Numbered from the stretch's first letter, positions 1 to 8,956 are shown. The stretch: 64,000 nt of DNA from Nocardia colli (GCF_008704205.1 NZ_VXLC01000025.1:62001-126000), one strand, 5' to 3'. Program-made: numbers and translations. Notes: generated by a model from the letters alone, not told the origin.

Positions 1-1
1 C

Positions 2-766
2 AGCACCTTCCGGACGACGTCGGCGCCGAATCTGCTCGACGCCGTCACCGGAGCGAACGGGCTCGACAGCTTCCGCTACACCAACGAGGCCTACCTCGGC
101 GCGATCATCGACGACAACGCGATGACCATCGGGCTCGATCAGACCAGCCTCGGCACCCTCGACGGTCCGGTCGCGGAGAAGTCGTTCCCGGTGCCCGGCG
201 AATGGGGCGATCAGCTCACCCAGGTGCCGTTCGTCGGCCCGCTGGCCGGAAATCTCCTGGCCGCCACCATCGGTCACGGCAAGCGCATCGCGCCCACCGA
301 TCACAACTGGCTCTACCGGTGGCAGAACTACCGCGACACCCCGACGACCGCGTGGACCAACCCGTCGCGCGAAGTGGTCGATATCAAGGATTTCGCCCGC
401 ACCTTGACCGGGCCACTCGGCTTCACCGAGATCTACTTCCCGACAAAGGTCCTGTACGACACCTTCTTCGCCCTCGGCGGCACCCGGTCCGGCGATCTGG
501 CCCCGATCCGGTACGAGGCCCAGGTGCGGGACAAGCCGATGATCACCATCAACGGCGACAAGAGCGTGGTCAACAACATGCTCGAACTGCAAGAGGTCGC
601 GTCGCGGATATTCACCGACGCACCGCATTTCGAGCGCGTCATGCTGCCGGGATACACGCACATCGACACCCTGGCCGGCGCGGAGGTGCAGAACGACGGC
701 CGCCCGGATCCCGCCGGGCTGGCGATCGCCGGATTCGTCGAACGCACCGTCGAATCCGGCCGGTGA
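2..766 (+). CDS. Alpha/beta hydrolase, C-terminal part (5' truncated by window edge)
   Basis: The reading frame is open from base 2, so the true start lies upstream and at least 254 residues are visible. The C-terminal PGYTHIDTL block looks like the catalytic-histidine loop of an alpha/beta hydrolase, followed by a final helix (AGLAIAGFVERT). The preceding MITINGDKSVVNN stretch fits the strand and acidic-residue region before that loop. The nucleophile elbow is not in the window, so the fold is inferred from the C-terminal pattern only. Substrate is unknown. The gene converges on the DmpA-type peptidase, with 7 bases between their stop codons. Confidence 0.6.
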   Translation, partial: STFRTTSAPNLLDAVTGANGLDSFRYTNEAYLGAIIDDNAMTIGLDQTSLGTLDGPVAEKSFPVPGEWGDQLTQVPFVGPLAGNLLAATIGHGKRIAPTDHNWLYRWQNYRDTPTTAWTNPSREVVDIKDFARTLTGPLGFTEIYFPTKVLYDTFFALGGTRSGDLAPIRYEAQVRDKPMITINGDKSVVNNMLELQEVASRIFTDAPHFERVMLPGYTHIDTLAGAEVQNDGRPDPAGLAIAGFVERTVESGR

Positions 767-773
767 CCCGGGG

Positions 774-2003
774 CTATCGAAACCCGTTGGCCAGCAATGC
801 CTTCAGTTGATCATGTGGAAGGGCAGGTGAGTGGTGACCGTCCCGGCCGGTCATCGAGGCGTTCACGATGAGGGCGTTCAGCACTGCCTCCTCGACGGCC
901 TCGACCACCGCGGTGTACATCGGATCCATCCGGTTCCACGGCAGGCGGGTGGCGGAGACGAGGTCGGCGGCGGTGGGCTCGCCGCGCGGAAAACCGGTGT
1001 CGGAGGGGCGGTCCGCGGCGGTGGAGAAGGCGAGGAACAGGTCGCCGGAGAAGAGGCTGCCGGTGGTGCCGGTGCGGGCCAGGCCGAACGGCACCCGGCG
1101 GGCCATCGCCGTGCACTGCAACGGATCGAGCGGGGCATCGGTCGCGACGACGACGATGACCGAGCCGGAACCGCCTGGCGCGGCGGGCATTCGGTCGGGC
1201 GCGGAGCCCCAGTCGGTGGATTCCATCGGATTGGCGACCGCCAGCTCTTCGCCCACGCGATGTCCGCGGATCGTGAGTTCGCGCCGGGAGCCGAAGTTCG
1301 CTTGCAGGAACACCCCGACGGTGTAGGTCTGCGCGCCGAACTCGACCAGTCGGGACGCGGTGCCGCTGCCGCCTTTGAAGGCGTAGCAGTTCATTCCGGT
1401 GCCGCCGCCGACCGAGCCCTCGTCGAGCGGACCGGGCCGGGCCGAATCCAGTGCGGTGACAACGAGTTCCGGCGTGACGTGCGCACCGTTGATGTCGTTG
1501 AGGTAACCGTCCCAGGTTTCGGCGCAGACCGGCAGCAGCCACTCCCGGGCGAGCGCCGGATGGGTGTTGTTGATCCACTGGATGGCCCCGGTGTGGCAGG
1601 CGCCGATGGCATGGGTGTTGGAGATCGTGACCGGCATCGACAGCTGACCGACCTCGTCTATCCATGCGGTGCCGGTCATTTCACCGTTTCCGTTGAGCGA
1701 GTAGCGCCCCGCGGCGCACGGCCGGCCGACCCCCGACCGCCCGCGCGGCAGGATCGCCGTCACGCCGGTCCGCACCGGACCTTCGCCCCGCCGTAAGGGG
1801 CCATCCCCCTGGATCAGGGTCTGATACCCGACCTCGAGACCGGCCACATCGGTGACGGCGTTCCACCGACCCGGTGTGCCGCTGGGCGCGAGGCCGAGGG
1901 CACGCGCCCGCGGTCGTCCATCAGGAGAAAACGATCGATGCTCATGCCCACCCGTCACCCGGCCACCACCCCTCATCGAATCGCTACGCGATGCTTCATT
2001 CAT
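774..2003 (-). CDS. P1-family (DmpA/S58) N-terminal nucleophile aminopeptidase
   Basis: 409 residues. DmpA-family enzymes are made as one chain that cleaves itself into two subunits to expose an N-terminal serine nucleophile; they release N-terminal L- or D-amino acids. The hallmark EGSVGGGTGM is present, with predicted self-cleavage between Gly196 and Ser197. Other family blocks are NAVTDVAGLEVGY (residues 48-60) and ISNTHAIGACHTGAIQWIN (127-145). The start has an AAGGA box six bases upstream. The first 35 or so residues are a polar extension with no counterpart I recognise. The gene lies 3 bases downstream of a TetR gene, so the two are probably cotranscribed and divergent from a permease that may import the peptide or amino acid substrate. 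Confidence 0.85.
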   Translation of the reverse strand: MNEASRSDSMRGGGRVTGGHEHRSFSPDGRPRARALGLAPSGTPGRWNAVTDVAGLEVGYQTLIQGDGPLRRGEGPVRTGVTAILPRGRSGVGRPCAAGRYSLNGNGEMTGTAWIDEVGQLSMPVTISNTHAIGACHTGAIQWINNTHPALAREWLLPVCAETWDGYLNDINGAHVTPELVVTALDSARPGPLDEGSVGGGTGMNCYAFKGGSGTASRLVEFGAQTYTVGVFLQANFGSRRELTIRGHRVGEELAVANPMESTDWGSAPDRMPAAPGGSGSVIVVVATDAPLDPLQCTAMARRVPFGLARTGTTGSLFSGDLFLAFSTAADRPSDTGFPRGEPTAADLVSATRLPWNRMDPMYTAVVEAVEEAVLNALIVNASMTGRDGHHSPALPHDQLKALLANGFR

Positions 2004-2006
2004 CGT

Positions 2007-2624
2007 TCATCCTTCGGGTGTGGTGATGTCGGGGCAGTGCGTCGCCGTCCGCGCATAGGAGCAGATCAGTTCGGCGGCACGGGCTTTCGTGATCGACCGG
2101 TTGCGGCTGACGATGTGCAGACCGTAGGCGTCCTCCAGCGCAACCAGATTCGCGGCCACATCCAGGACCGGCGCATCGATGGTGAAGTGCCCCTGCGCGA
2201 CTCCCACCTCCAGCGCGCTCATGTACACCGCGACCTGCTGCTCGAACAGCGCGGTGATCCGGTCGCCGTGCTCGGCGGCGACGCTGCGATAGGCGGCCAG
2301 CCGGTACAGCGCGACGACCAGTTCGTCGGCGTCCGAGGCGGGCAGACCCGCCCAGATCAGCGCGCCGATCTTCGCCCGGGCGTCGGTGATGGTCGCGACC
2401 ATGGCCAGCCGCCCGCCGAAGAACCGGTCGCTGGCGTCGCGGTGGACCTCGCGCAACAGGTTGTCGAGATCGTCGAAGTAGTAGTGCACCGTCGCCGGGG
2501 ACACTCCCGCGACCTCGGCGACCTCGCGGATCTTGAGCTTGCCCACGCCACGGTCGGACACCGCGGTCAGTGCCGCGTCGAGAATCACCCGCCGCGCCCG
2601 CTCCTGATCCTTGTGCCGGGCCAT
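2007..2624 (-). CDS. TetR-family transcriptional regulator
   Basis: 205 residues. The N-terminal helix-turn-helix reads LKIREVAEVAGVSPATVHYYFDDLDNLLREVH (about residues 30-61), the classical TetR pattern with the YYF motif. The rest is a helical ligand domain without a recognisable subtype. An in-frame ATG lies 21 bases upstream, but the ATG at 2624 has AGGAGG five bases before it and is preferred. The gene is divergent from the permease at 2741, with two inverted repeats in the 116-base gap, and runs into the DmpA peptidase. The simplest reading is local autoregulation plus control of the permease. Confidence 0.85.
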   Translation of the reverse strand: MARHKDQERARRVILDAALTAVSDRGVGKLKIREVAEVAGVSPATVHYYFDDLDNLLREVHRDASDRFFGGRLAMVATITDARAKIGALIWAGLPASDADELVVALYRLAAYRSVAAEHGDRITALFEQQVAVYMSALEVGVAQGHFTIDAPVLDVAANLVALEDAYGLHIVSRNRSITKARAAELICSYARTATHCPDITTPEG

Positions 2625-2652
2625 CCGCCCCTCCTGTTGCCTCATGTTGATG

Positions 2653-2669
2653 ACGAATTAATTATTCGT
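2653..2669. promoter_or_regulatory. Inverted repeat ACGAAT-N5-ATTCGT, candidate TetR operator
   Basis: Perfect 6-base arms around a 5-base AT-rich centre. It lies 28 bases upstream of the TetR start and inside the divergent promoter region. Size and position fit a TetR-type operator, but binding is inferred. Confidence 0.45.
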
Positions 2670-2707
2670 AACCTCGAAAACCGGATCTTCTCAGCCCTTA
2701 TAGGTCA

Positions 2708-2730
2708 TTCTTTGACTGTACATCAAAGAA
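2708..2730. promoter_or_regulatory. Inverted repeat TTCTTTGA-N7-TCAAAGAA at the permease ribosome binding site
   Basis: Perfect 8-base arms separated by 7 bases. The right arm runs into the AAGGA ribosome binding site (2730-2734) of the permease at 2741. It could be a second operator or an RNA hairpin that hides the ribosome binding site. Confidence 0.45.
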
Positions 2731-2740
2731 AGGACCGGCC

Positions 2741-4150
2741 ATGGCGACCCAGACCACCGGCCAGACTGCCGACGACGACCATCAACACCCCCGCTACCGC
2801 CAGCAGCTCTCACGCGCGCTGGGCATGGGGGAAAACATCCTGATCACGCTGTCGTCGGTGACGCCGGCCTCGAGCGTGTTCATCATCATTCCGTCGATCC
2901 TGTTAGCGGCGGGCGGTGCGTCGGTCCTGACCCTGGCCATCGCCGCGGTGGCGTCGGTGTTCATCGGCCTCTGCTACGCCGAACTCTCGGCGGCCTATCC
3001 GATCACCGGCGGCGAATACACCTGGGCCGCACGGCTACTCGGCCGGCCGATCGGGTTCGCCCTGTTCGCCCTGACGCTGGTGAACGGGGTGCTGATCATC
3101 TCGGTCATCGCCCTCGGCACCGGCGACTACCTCGGCGTCGCGATACCCCAGCTCGGCGGCAAATGGGTGGGCATCGGCGTGATCGTGGTGACGACCGGCA
3201 TCGCGATCCTCAACATCAAGGCCAACGCCTGGGTCACCGGCGTCTTCCTGTTCATCGAGGTCGCGGCGATCGCGGTGCTGGCGTTCCTCGGCTTCACCAA
3301 TGTCGAACGCGGGCCGTCGGAATGGGTGCACGCGATCACGATGACCGACGCCGGCCCGACCCCGGTGGGCGCGGGCGCGCTGGCCGCGCTCATCCCGGTG
3401 GCGCTGTTCGGCTACAACGGCTACGGCGCCGCGGTCTACTACGCCGAGGAGACGAAGAACGCGACGCGCACCATCGGCCGGGTGATCATGGTCTGCCTGG
3501 CCGCCACCGTCGCCATCGAAATCATCCCGCTGGCCGCGGTGGTCCTCGGCGCCCCGTCGATGACCGACCTGCTGACCAGCCCCGCACCGATGAACTACTT
3601 CCTCACCGAACGCGGCGGATCCGCGGTGAACACCCTGGTGAGCGTCGGCATCGCGATCGCCATCGTCAACGCGGTGATCGCCATCATCCTGCAGATATCC
3701 CGCCTGCTGTTCGCCTCGGCGCGCGACCGGAGCTGGCCCGACCCGATCGATCGGGCGCTGGCCAGTGTGCACCCGCGCTGGCACACACCGGCGGTCGCCA
3801 CCGTCGTGGTCGGGGCGCTGGCCGCCGTCGCGGCGACCGTCTTGCCGCTGACCTGGCTGATCACCGCGACCGGCGCGGGACTGGTCATGGTGTATCTGTT
3901 CGTGGCGCTGGCCGCATTCCGCGTGCGCAGCCGCCCGGCCGGCGGCGGCTATCGAATGCCGCTGTGGCCGCTGCCGCCGATCATCGTCGTCGCGACCATG
4001 GGCTATGCGGCCTACAGCGTCGTCGACGCGTCCTGGCAGCAGATGGTGGTCGCGGTCGCCGCGATGCTGCTCGGCTGCGCCTACTACCTCCTCTACCTGC
4101 GTCCGCGCCCGGAACGCTGGAAGCTGCCCGATCCCATTCAGGAGTCGTGA
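2741..4150 (+). CDS. APC-superfamily amino acid permease
   Basis: 469 residues with about 12 hydrophobic segments after a polar N-terminus of some 25 residues. The segment LITLSSVTPASSVFIIIPSI matches the broken first helix of APC transporters, and the ELSAAYPITGGEYTW block is the conserved loop of amino acid/polyamine permeases. It sits in the cytoplasmic membrane and probably imports an amino acid or amine by cation symport; the substrate cannot be read. Start: AAGGA six bases upstream of the ATG. It is divergent from the TetR/peptidase pair and its 3' end overlaps the convergent AraC gene by 13 bases. Confidence 0.85.
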   Translation: MATQTTGQTADDDHQHPRYRQQLSRALGMGENILITLSSVTPASSVFIIIPSILLAAGGASVLTLAIAAVASVFIGLCYAELSAAYPITGGEYTWAARLLGRPIGFALFALTLVNGVLIISVIALGTGDYLGVAIPQLGGKWVGIGVIVVTTGIAILNIKANAWVTGVFLFIEVAAIAVLAFLGFTNVERGPSEWVHAITMTDAGPTPVGAGALAALIPVALFGYNGYGAAVYYAEETKNATRTIGRVIMVCLAATVAIEIIPLAAVVLGAPSMTDLLTSPAPMNYFLTERGGSAVNTLVSVGIAIAIVNAVIAIILQISRLLFASARDRSWPDPIDRALASVHPRWHTPAVATVVVGALAAVAATVLPLTWLITATGAGLVMVYLFVALAAFRVRSRPAGGGYRMPLWPLPPIIVVATMGYAAYSVVDASWQQMVVAVAAMLLGCAYYLLYLRPRPERWKLPDPIQES

Positions 4151-5118
4151 GCCGAAGCCGAGACCGGTTGCGCGCGTTGCGCGCACCGGTACTCGTGCGG
4201 GCTGATGCCGTAGGCGGCGCGGAAGGTCCGGCTGAAATGCGCGGGGTCGGGAAAACCCCAGCGCGCGGCGATGGCGGCGATCGAACGGTCGCGGCGCAGC
4301 GGGTCGCGCAGGTCGCGACGGCAGCGTTCCAGCCGCCGCTCCCGGATCCAACCGGCGACGGTGGTCGACTGCTCGTGAAAGAGCTTGTGCAGGTATCGAG
4401 TCGAGATGTAGTGCGCGGTGGCGATCCGCTGCGGTGAGAGATCGCCCTCGCCGAGGTGTCCTTCGATGTACGACATGACCTGCGCGGTCAGTGGGCGGCG
4501 CACCGCGGTCCGGGTCGAGGCGAGCAGGTCCAGGCGGCCGGCCAGCACGGTGACGAGCAGGTCGACGATGTTGTCGGCCAGACGCGTCTCGGCCGGTCCG
4601 GTCACCTCGTCGAGATGGCCGGCCAGTTCGCGCAGCAGCATCGACAGCAGTGCGCCCGCGCCGTGGTCGCCGGGCACCCGGCGCGCGGTGACGGCGGCGA
4701 TCCGGTCCTCGGGCAGGCACAGCAGCCGGCGCGGCAGCATCAGCACCAACTGCCGGTAGGGTCCGTCGAAGGCCATGGAGTAGGGGCGGCTCGTGTCGTA
4801 GATCGTGAAATCGCCCTCGGCCAAACGGGTTTCGCGGTCGTCCTGGGTGAGCAGACAGTGTCCGTGCAACTGCACGCCCAGCTTGTAGCACTCGGGATCG
4901 GAGCGCGCGATCAGCGCCGGGGTCCGGTGCACCAGATGCGGGGTGGCCCCGACTTCGGTCACCTGAAGTGCGCCCAGCGCGACGCTGCGTAACCGGCCGT
5001 CGAAGGGTTCGGGTCCGACACGTTCCACCTGGAGCGGCACGAAGGTGTGCGAGACGGCGTCGCGGAAGCTGTCGAATCGGTCCACGCGCGAGAACCGCGG
5101 CGGAATCGCCACCGGCAT
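4138..5118 (-). CDS. AraC-family regulator (FeaR/NphR-like architecture)
   Basis: 326 residues. The N-terminal half (about 30-200) has the cupin-like ligand domain of the AraC_binding_2 type, with the LGVQLHGHCLLTQDDRETRLAEGDFTIYDT pattern. The C-terminal hundred residues form the double helix-turn-helix: ISTRYLHKLFHEQSTTVAGWIRERRLERCRRDL, then AAIAARWGFPDPAHFSRTFRAAYGISPHEYR. FeaR and NphR share this layout and control aromatic amine or hydroxyphenylacetate genes, which fits the catabolic theme of the window, but the target here is unknown. An ATG lies 24 bases upstream; the ATG at 5118 has GAGGAGG ahead of it and is preferred. The gene lies 109 bases downstream of the ABC transporter genes on the same strand. 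Confidence 0.85.
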   Translation of the reverse strand: MPVAIPPRFSRVDRFDSFRDAVSHTFVPLQVERVGPEPFDGRLRSVALGALQVTEVGATPHLVHRTPALIARSDPECYKLGVQLHGHCLLTQDDRETRLAEGDFTIYDTSRPYSMAFDGPYRQLVLMLPRRLLCLPEDRIAAVTARRVPGDHGAGALLSMLLRELAGHLDEVTGPAETRLADNIVDLLVTVLAGRLDLLASTRTAVRRPLTAQVMSYIEGHLGEGDLSPQRIATAHYISTRYLHKLFHEQSTTVAGWIRERRLERCRRDLRDPLRRDRSIAAIAARWGFPDPAHFSRTFRAAYGISPHEYRCAQRAQPVSASAHDS

Positions 5119-5157
5119 GTGCCCTCCTCGATGATGCGGCACTGTCAGGTAACGATC

Positions 5158-5172
5158 ATATACGATTTCGTA
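5158..5172. promoter_or_regulatory. ATATACGATTT motif with TACGA-TT-TCGTA palindrome upstream of the AraC gene
   Basis: The 11-mer ATATACGATTT is also present at 24859 in the catabolic divergon. Here it overlaps a palindrome (5161-5172). It lies in the 109-base gap before the AraC gene. Candidate regulator site. Confidence 0.35.
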
Positions 5173-5227
5173 GCTGAGATTCTATGCGACAGTGGAACAT
5201 CTTCGCCCGCACCGCGTTCGGTCCGGG

Positions 5228-6733
5228 TCAGGCGGCTCCGGTGTTCATGGCGTGCAGCACTGTGTGCGGATCGATCCGTTCCCCCTCCAACGTCGCGCAC
5301 AAACGCCCGCGATACAGCACCAGCACCCGGTCGCAGAGTGCCGCAAGCTCGTCGAGGTCCGTCGAGCACAGCAGCACCACCGTGGTCGCCGCCGCGGCGC
5401 GCAACAGGGCGTGGATCTCGGCCTTGCCGCCGACGTCGACGCCGCGGGTGGGGTCGTCGAGCAGCAGCACGGTCGGCTCGGCCGCCAGCCATTTGGCGAG
5501 GACCACCTTCTGCTGGTTTCCGCCCGACAGCAGGCCGCAAGCCAGATCGACATCAGAGGTTCGAATGTGGAACCGAGACACCAGTTCTCGTGCACGGATC
5601 CGCAGTCTGCCCGGTGTCAGCAGCGCACCGTCGCGCGCCAGTGCCACCGACCGGATCTGGGCCGTGTTCTCCCACAACGGCTTGTCCAGCATCAGCCCGA
5701 TCCGCCGCCGATCACCGGATACCAGCGCGACGCCGGCGGCGATCGCCGCACGCAGGCCCGAGGGACCGGATCGGCCGTCCGGCAGGGTGATTCGACCGGC
5801 GCTCGGCGCGCACAGCCCGGCCACGACCTCGAGGATGGCGCTGTGCCCGGACCCGACCAGACCGGCGATGCCGACGATTTCGCCTGGTGCGGCGCTGAAT
5901 TCGATCCCGTGCAACCGGCCGGGCACGTCGACGCCCGCTACCCGCAACGCACCGGAGACCGGCTCAGCCGCCCGCGTCACCGTGACTTCCGCGGCGACGG
6001 TGTCCCGCTCGCCGAGCATGGCCGTCACCACCTGGTCCAGATCCAGCTCGGGCCGCGGCATCGCCGAGAGCACCGTCCGCCCGTCGCGCAGCACGGTGAT
6101 CTCGTCGCACAGCGCCATGGTCTCCTCCAGGATGTGCGACACGAACACCACCGCGACGCGCCGTTCCCGCAGTACCCGAACGATATTCAGCAATCGCCGG
6201 GTGCCGGCCTCGTCCAGCGCGGAGGTCGGCTCGTCCAGGATCAGCACACGCGGCTCGGTGATCAGCGCCTTGGCGATCTCCACCAGCTGACGCTGCGCCA
6301 GCGACAAGGTGCCGAGCTCGCGCCGCACGTCCACCTCCAGCCCGAGCTGCGCCAGCACCGGCTCGGCCCGGGCGACCATGGCCGCCCGATTCCGGAACGG
6401 CCCGCGGGTGGGCTCGCGCATCGGATACAGATTCGCCAGCACATCCAGGTCCGGGAACAGATTCAGTTCCTGCGACACCACCGCCACCCCGTTCCGGGCG
6501 GCCTCGGCGGTCGAGCCGAACGACACCGGGCGACCGCCGAGCCGGAGGCTGCCGCGATCGGGCGCTACGGCGCCGGACACCACCTTGATCAGGGTGGACT
6601 TTCCGGCGCCGTTCTCCCCCAGCAGCGCGTGCACCGACCCTTCGCGGACGGTCAGCTTGGCATCGTGCAGGGCGGTCACGCCGCCGTAGGCTTTGCCGAC
6701 GCCGCTGACCTCGAGCATTGGCGCGCCGGTCAT
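5228..6733 (-). CDS. Sugar-type ABC importer, tandem ATP-binding protein (RbsA-like)
   Basis: 501 residues with two nucleotide-binding domains. Domain 1 has Walker A GENGAGKST, signature LSLAQRQ and Walker B VLILDEPTSALD. Domain 2 has a degenerate Walker A (GLVGSGHS), signature LSGGNQQKVVLAKWL and Walker B VLLLDDPTRGVD. A weak second Walker A is normal for RbsA/MglA-type ATPases of ribose/galactose-class importers. The start at 6733 overlaps the substrate-binding protein stop by four bases (ATGA) with GAGG upstream, indicating translational coupling. It powers import through the permease at 7831. The ligand is unknown and need not be a sugar: this class also imports autoinducer-2 and aromatic nucleosides. 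Confidence 0.9.
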   Translation of the reverse strand: MTGAPMLEVSGVGKAYGGVTALHDAKLTVREGSVHALLGENGAGKSTLIKVVSGAVAPDRGSLRLGGRPVSFGSTAEAARNGVAVVSQELNLFPDLDVLANLYPMREPTRGPFRNRAAMVARAEPVLAQLGLEVDVRRELGTLSLAQRQLVEIAKALITEPRVLILDEPTSALDEAGTRRLLNIVRVLRERRVAVVFVSHILEETMALCDEITVLRDGRTVLSAMPRPELDLDQVVTAMLGERDTVAAEVTVTRAAEPVSGALRVAGVDVPGRLHGIEFSAAPGEIVGIAGLVGSGHSAILEVVAGLCAPSAGRITLPDGRSGPSGLRAAIAAGVALVSGDRRRIGLMLDKPLWENTAQIRSVALARDGALLTPGRLRIRARELVSRFHIRTSDVDLACGLLSGGNQQKVVLAKWLAAEPTVLLLDDPTRGVDVGGKAEIHALLRAAAATTVVLLCSTDLDELAALCDRVLVLYRGRLCATLEGERIDPHTVLHAMNTGAA

Positions 6734-7803
6734 TTCGCCTCGGCCAACGGCCGCAGGTAGCTCCCGGGATCGGCGAGCTGACGGGCGGCCGCGTCGGCGA
6801 ACCACTGCCGCCTGCTCTGGTCGTTCTGCTGACGGGCGATGATGTTGTCGATGTTGGCGGCATTGATGATCAGCCCGCCCGGATTCCACCAGCCCTGGGT
6901 CAGCGGCTTGCCGGTGCGCGCGTGCTCGGCGAGCAGCCGAATCGCGATGTAGCCCTTGAGCCAATGCTCCGGTGAGGCGAGCGCGGCGACATAGCCGTCC
7001 TTCACCCCGAGCAACGCCTGCGCGTCGGGATCGCAGGACCCGACCAGCATCCGGCGGCCGGTGTTCTTCTGGATCAACGACAGCGACACCGCGTCGGACG
7101 CGCCCGCACCGAGGTAGGCGATCGCGTCCGGATGCGCCTTCACCGTGTTGTTCCACTTGTTGTAGTTGTCCGTGGGTTCGGAGCCGGTGTCGAACGGCCC
7201 GAGCACGGTCAGCGTCGGACGCTGTTCTTGCAGAACGGCTTTCATGCCGTCCAGCCGCTGGCTCAGCAGATCGAGGCCCGGGATGTCGTTGCCGAGGACC
7301 ACCTCGCCGGTGGTGCCGACCGGGATCTGCTTGATGATCTCGGTGGCGAGGCTGCGACCGAGTTCGGTGTTGTCGTTGCCGACGTACAGCTCCACCTTCG
7401 CGCCGGGCGGCGGCACGGTGTCGACGGTGGCCAGCGGAACGCCCGCGGCGGCGGCTTGCTGGAGCGGGCGCACGAACAGATCCGGGGTGAGCGTTTCCAT
7501 CGCGACGCCGTCCCGCGCGGTGCGCACCGCGGCCTGGAACTGCGACACCTCCTGCGGGCCGTTGATCGACGGCGGCGCGGTCTCGGTCAGATCCACGTCC
7601 CCGGCGTCGGCGGCCCCCGCCGCGGCGCCTAAAGCCATCTCCTGGAACGGATTCTGTGAGGTGGTGGCGTACACGAACGCCATGTGCAGCGTGCCGGTCT
7701 TCGGCCCGCCGCCGGTGCCGGTGCCGCTGCTGCCGCACGCGACCAAGACCAGCGCGCAACTCGCGACCGCACCTTGCAGCCATTTACTCGATCGATTCAT
7801 CAC
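6730..7803 (-). CDS. ABC importer substrate-binding lipoprotein (RbsB-like)
   Basis: 357 residues. The N-terminus has a short basic stretch, a hydrophobic core and the lipobox LVAC (about residues 20-23), followed by a Gly/Ser/Thr linker, so it is predicted to be lipid-anchored outside the membrane. The body has the two-lobed periplasmic-binding-protein pattern of the ribose class (AVRTARDGVAMETLTPDLFVRPLQQAAAAGVPLATVDT, and later ELGRSLATEIIKQI). Its stop overlaps the ATPase start and it follows the permease by 27 bases, so permease, binding protein and ATPase form one operon. The unusual aromatic-rich tail (WWNPGGLIINAANIDN) may help set ligand choice; the ligand is not identifiable. Confidence 0.88.
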   Translation of the reverse strand: MMNRSSKWLQGAVASCALVLVACGSSGTGTGGGPKTGTLHMAFVYATTSQNPFQEMALGAAAGAADAGDVDLTETAPPSINGPQEVSQFQAAVRTARDGVAMETLTPDLFVRPLQQAAAAGVPLATVDTVPPPGAKVELYVGNDNTELGRSLATEIIKQIPVGTTGEVVLGNDIPGLDLLSQRLDGMKAVLQEQRPTLTVLGPFDTGSEPTDNYNKWNNTVKAHPDAIAYLGAGASDAVSLSLIQKNTGRRMLVGSCDPDAQALLGVKDGYVAALASPEHWLKGYIAIRLLAEHARTGKPLTQGWWNPGGLIINAANIDNIIARQQNDQSRRQWFADAAARQLADPGSYLRPLAEAK

Positions 7804-7830
7804 GATCCCTTTTCCTTCGAAAGATGTTCG

Positions 7831-8871
7831 CTAGAGCCCGAATTCGGACCGTTTGGCGCGTCGGCGGCTGCGCAGCAGGCTGTCGATGGCCACCGCGATC
7901 AACACGACGACCCCGCTGGCGAACGCGCTCCAGTTGACCGGGATGTCGAAATACACCAGCCCGCTGGACACCACGCTGAGCAGCACCGCGCCCGCGACCG
8001 CGCCGACCACCGTCGCGCTGCCCCCGCGCAGCGGCGTGCCGCCGATCACCGCGGCCGCGATGGCCTGCAACTCATACCCGGTGCCGACATTGGGGTCACC
8101 GGAGGTGAAGAACGCCAGGCCGAGCACGCCGGCCAGCCCGCACAGCGCACCGACTCCCATCAGCACCAGCAGCCGCGTGCGGCCCGTCGAGATGCCGGAG
8201 AACGTGGCCGCCTCCGGGTTGGATCCGATGGACCGGACCCGATAGCCGAACGGGGTCAGCCGCAGGATCACCGTGAGCGCCGCGGTGACCACGAGCAAAA
8301 CCCACACGCTGACCGGCAGGCCGAGCCGATCACCGCCGACCACCGTGAAAAACGAGTTCTGCAAAGGCAATCCGTTCACCTGCTGCCCGTTGCTCCACGC
8401 CGCCGCCAGCCCGCGGTAGACCTGCATCGTCGCCAAGGTCGCCACGATCGCCGGAATCGCGATGACCTGCACGACGAGCGCGTTGACCAGGCCGAGCAAC
8501 GCGCCGAACACGATCGCGGCCCCGGCGGCCAGCCACGGATTCACCCCCGACCGCATCAGCACCGCCGCGGTGATCAGCGACAACGCGAACCCGGCCCCCA
8601 CCGACAGATCGATCTCGCGCATCGCCAGCAGGAACGCCATCCCCGCGGCGAGCAGCCCGACGTACACCGAACTCTGCAAGACATCGCGAATCTGCCCGGC
8701 GCTCAAGAAGTCCGGATGCAGCACCCCGATCAGGATCACCAGGGCGATGGTCGCCAGCAGCACACTGTTGGACTCGGTGTGCAGCATCCGCCGCAGCAAG
8801 GGGGTGATACCGGCCGGGGCGGTAGCGGGCCGGGCTGCCGGTTCACGCTGTTCGGTGTCATTGGCGGTCAC
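7831..8871 (-). CDS. ABC importer permease (RbsC-like)
   Basis: 346 residues with about 8-10 membrane segments, the family-typical AMREIDLSVGAGFALS motif and the EAATFSGI/TGRTR coupling region (roughly 220-245). The open frame runs much further upstream, but coding character begins at the GTG at 8871 (MTANDTEQ...), with AGGA about 8-9 bases before it; the upstream part lies over the divergent SDR gene and is noise. It is first in the operon permease, binding protein, ATPase. It forms the membrane channel, most likely as a homodimer as is usual for this class. Divergent from the SDR/MoaF/SnoaL genes, which may act on the imported compound. Confidence 0.88.
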   Translation of the reverse strand: MTANDTEQREPAARPATAPAGITPLLRRMLHTESNSVLLATIALVILIGVLHPDFLSAGQIRDVLQSSVYVGLLAAGMAFLLAMREIDLSVGAGFALSLITAAVLMRSGVNPWLAAGAAIVFGALLGLVNALVVQVIAIPAIVATLATMQVYRGLAAAWSNGQQVNGLPLQNSFFTVVGGDRLGLPVSVWVLLVVTAALTVILRLTPFGYRVRSIGSNPEAATFSGISTGRTRLLVLMGVGALCGLAGVLGLAFFTSGDPNVGTGYELQAIAAAVIGGTPLRGGSATVVGAVAGAVLLSVVSSGLVYFDIPVNWSAFASGVVVLIAVAIDSLLRSRRRAKRSEFGL

Positions 8872-8927
8872 GATCGCGTTCCTGTCGTCGAATGTGCGAA
8901 CCAGCTTCCGGCACCGCGCCCGAGATC

Positions 8928-8956
8928 CCTTGTCCCTGCGTGCACAGTCCTTGTCC
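8928..8956. promoter_or_regulatory. Direct repeat CCTTGTCC x2, 21 bases apart, in divergent promoter
   Basis: Identical 8-mers at 8928-8935 and 8949-8956, in the 171-base gap between the ABC operon and the SDR gene. Direct half-sites two helical turns apart are the usual AraC-family layout, and an AraC gene lies at the end of this operon. Binding is inferred. Confidence 0.3.

Noticed and set aside
3035..4891. 618-codon open frame on the - strand
   Set aside because: Antisense to the permease and out of frame with the AraC gene; Arg/His-rich composition of a GC-rich shadow.
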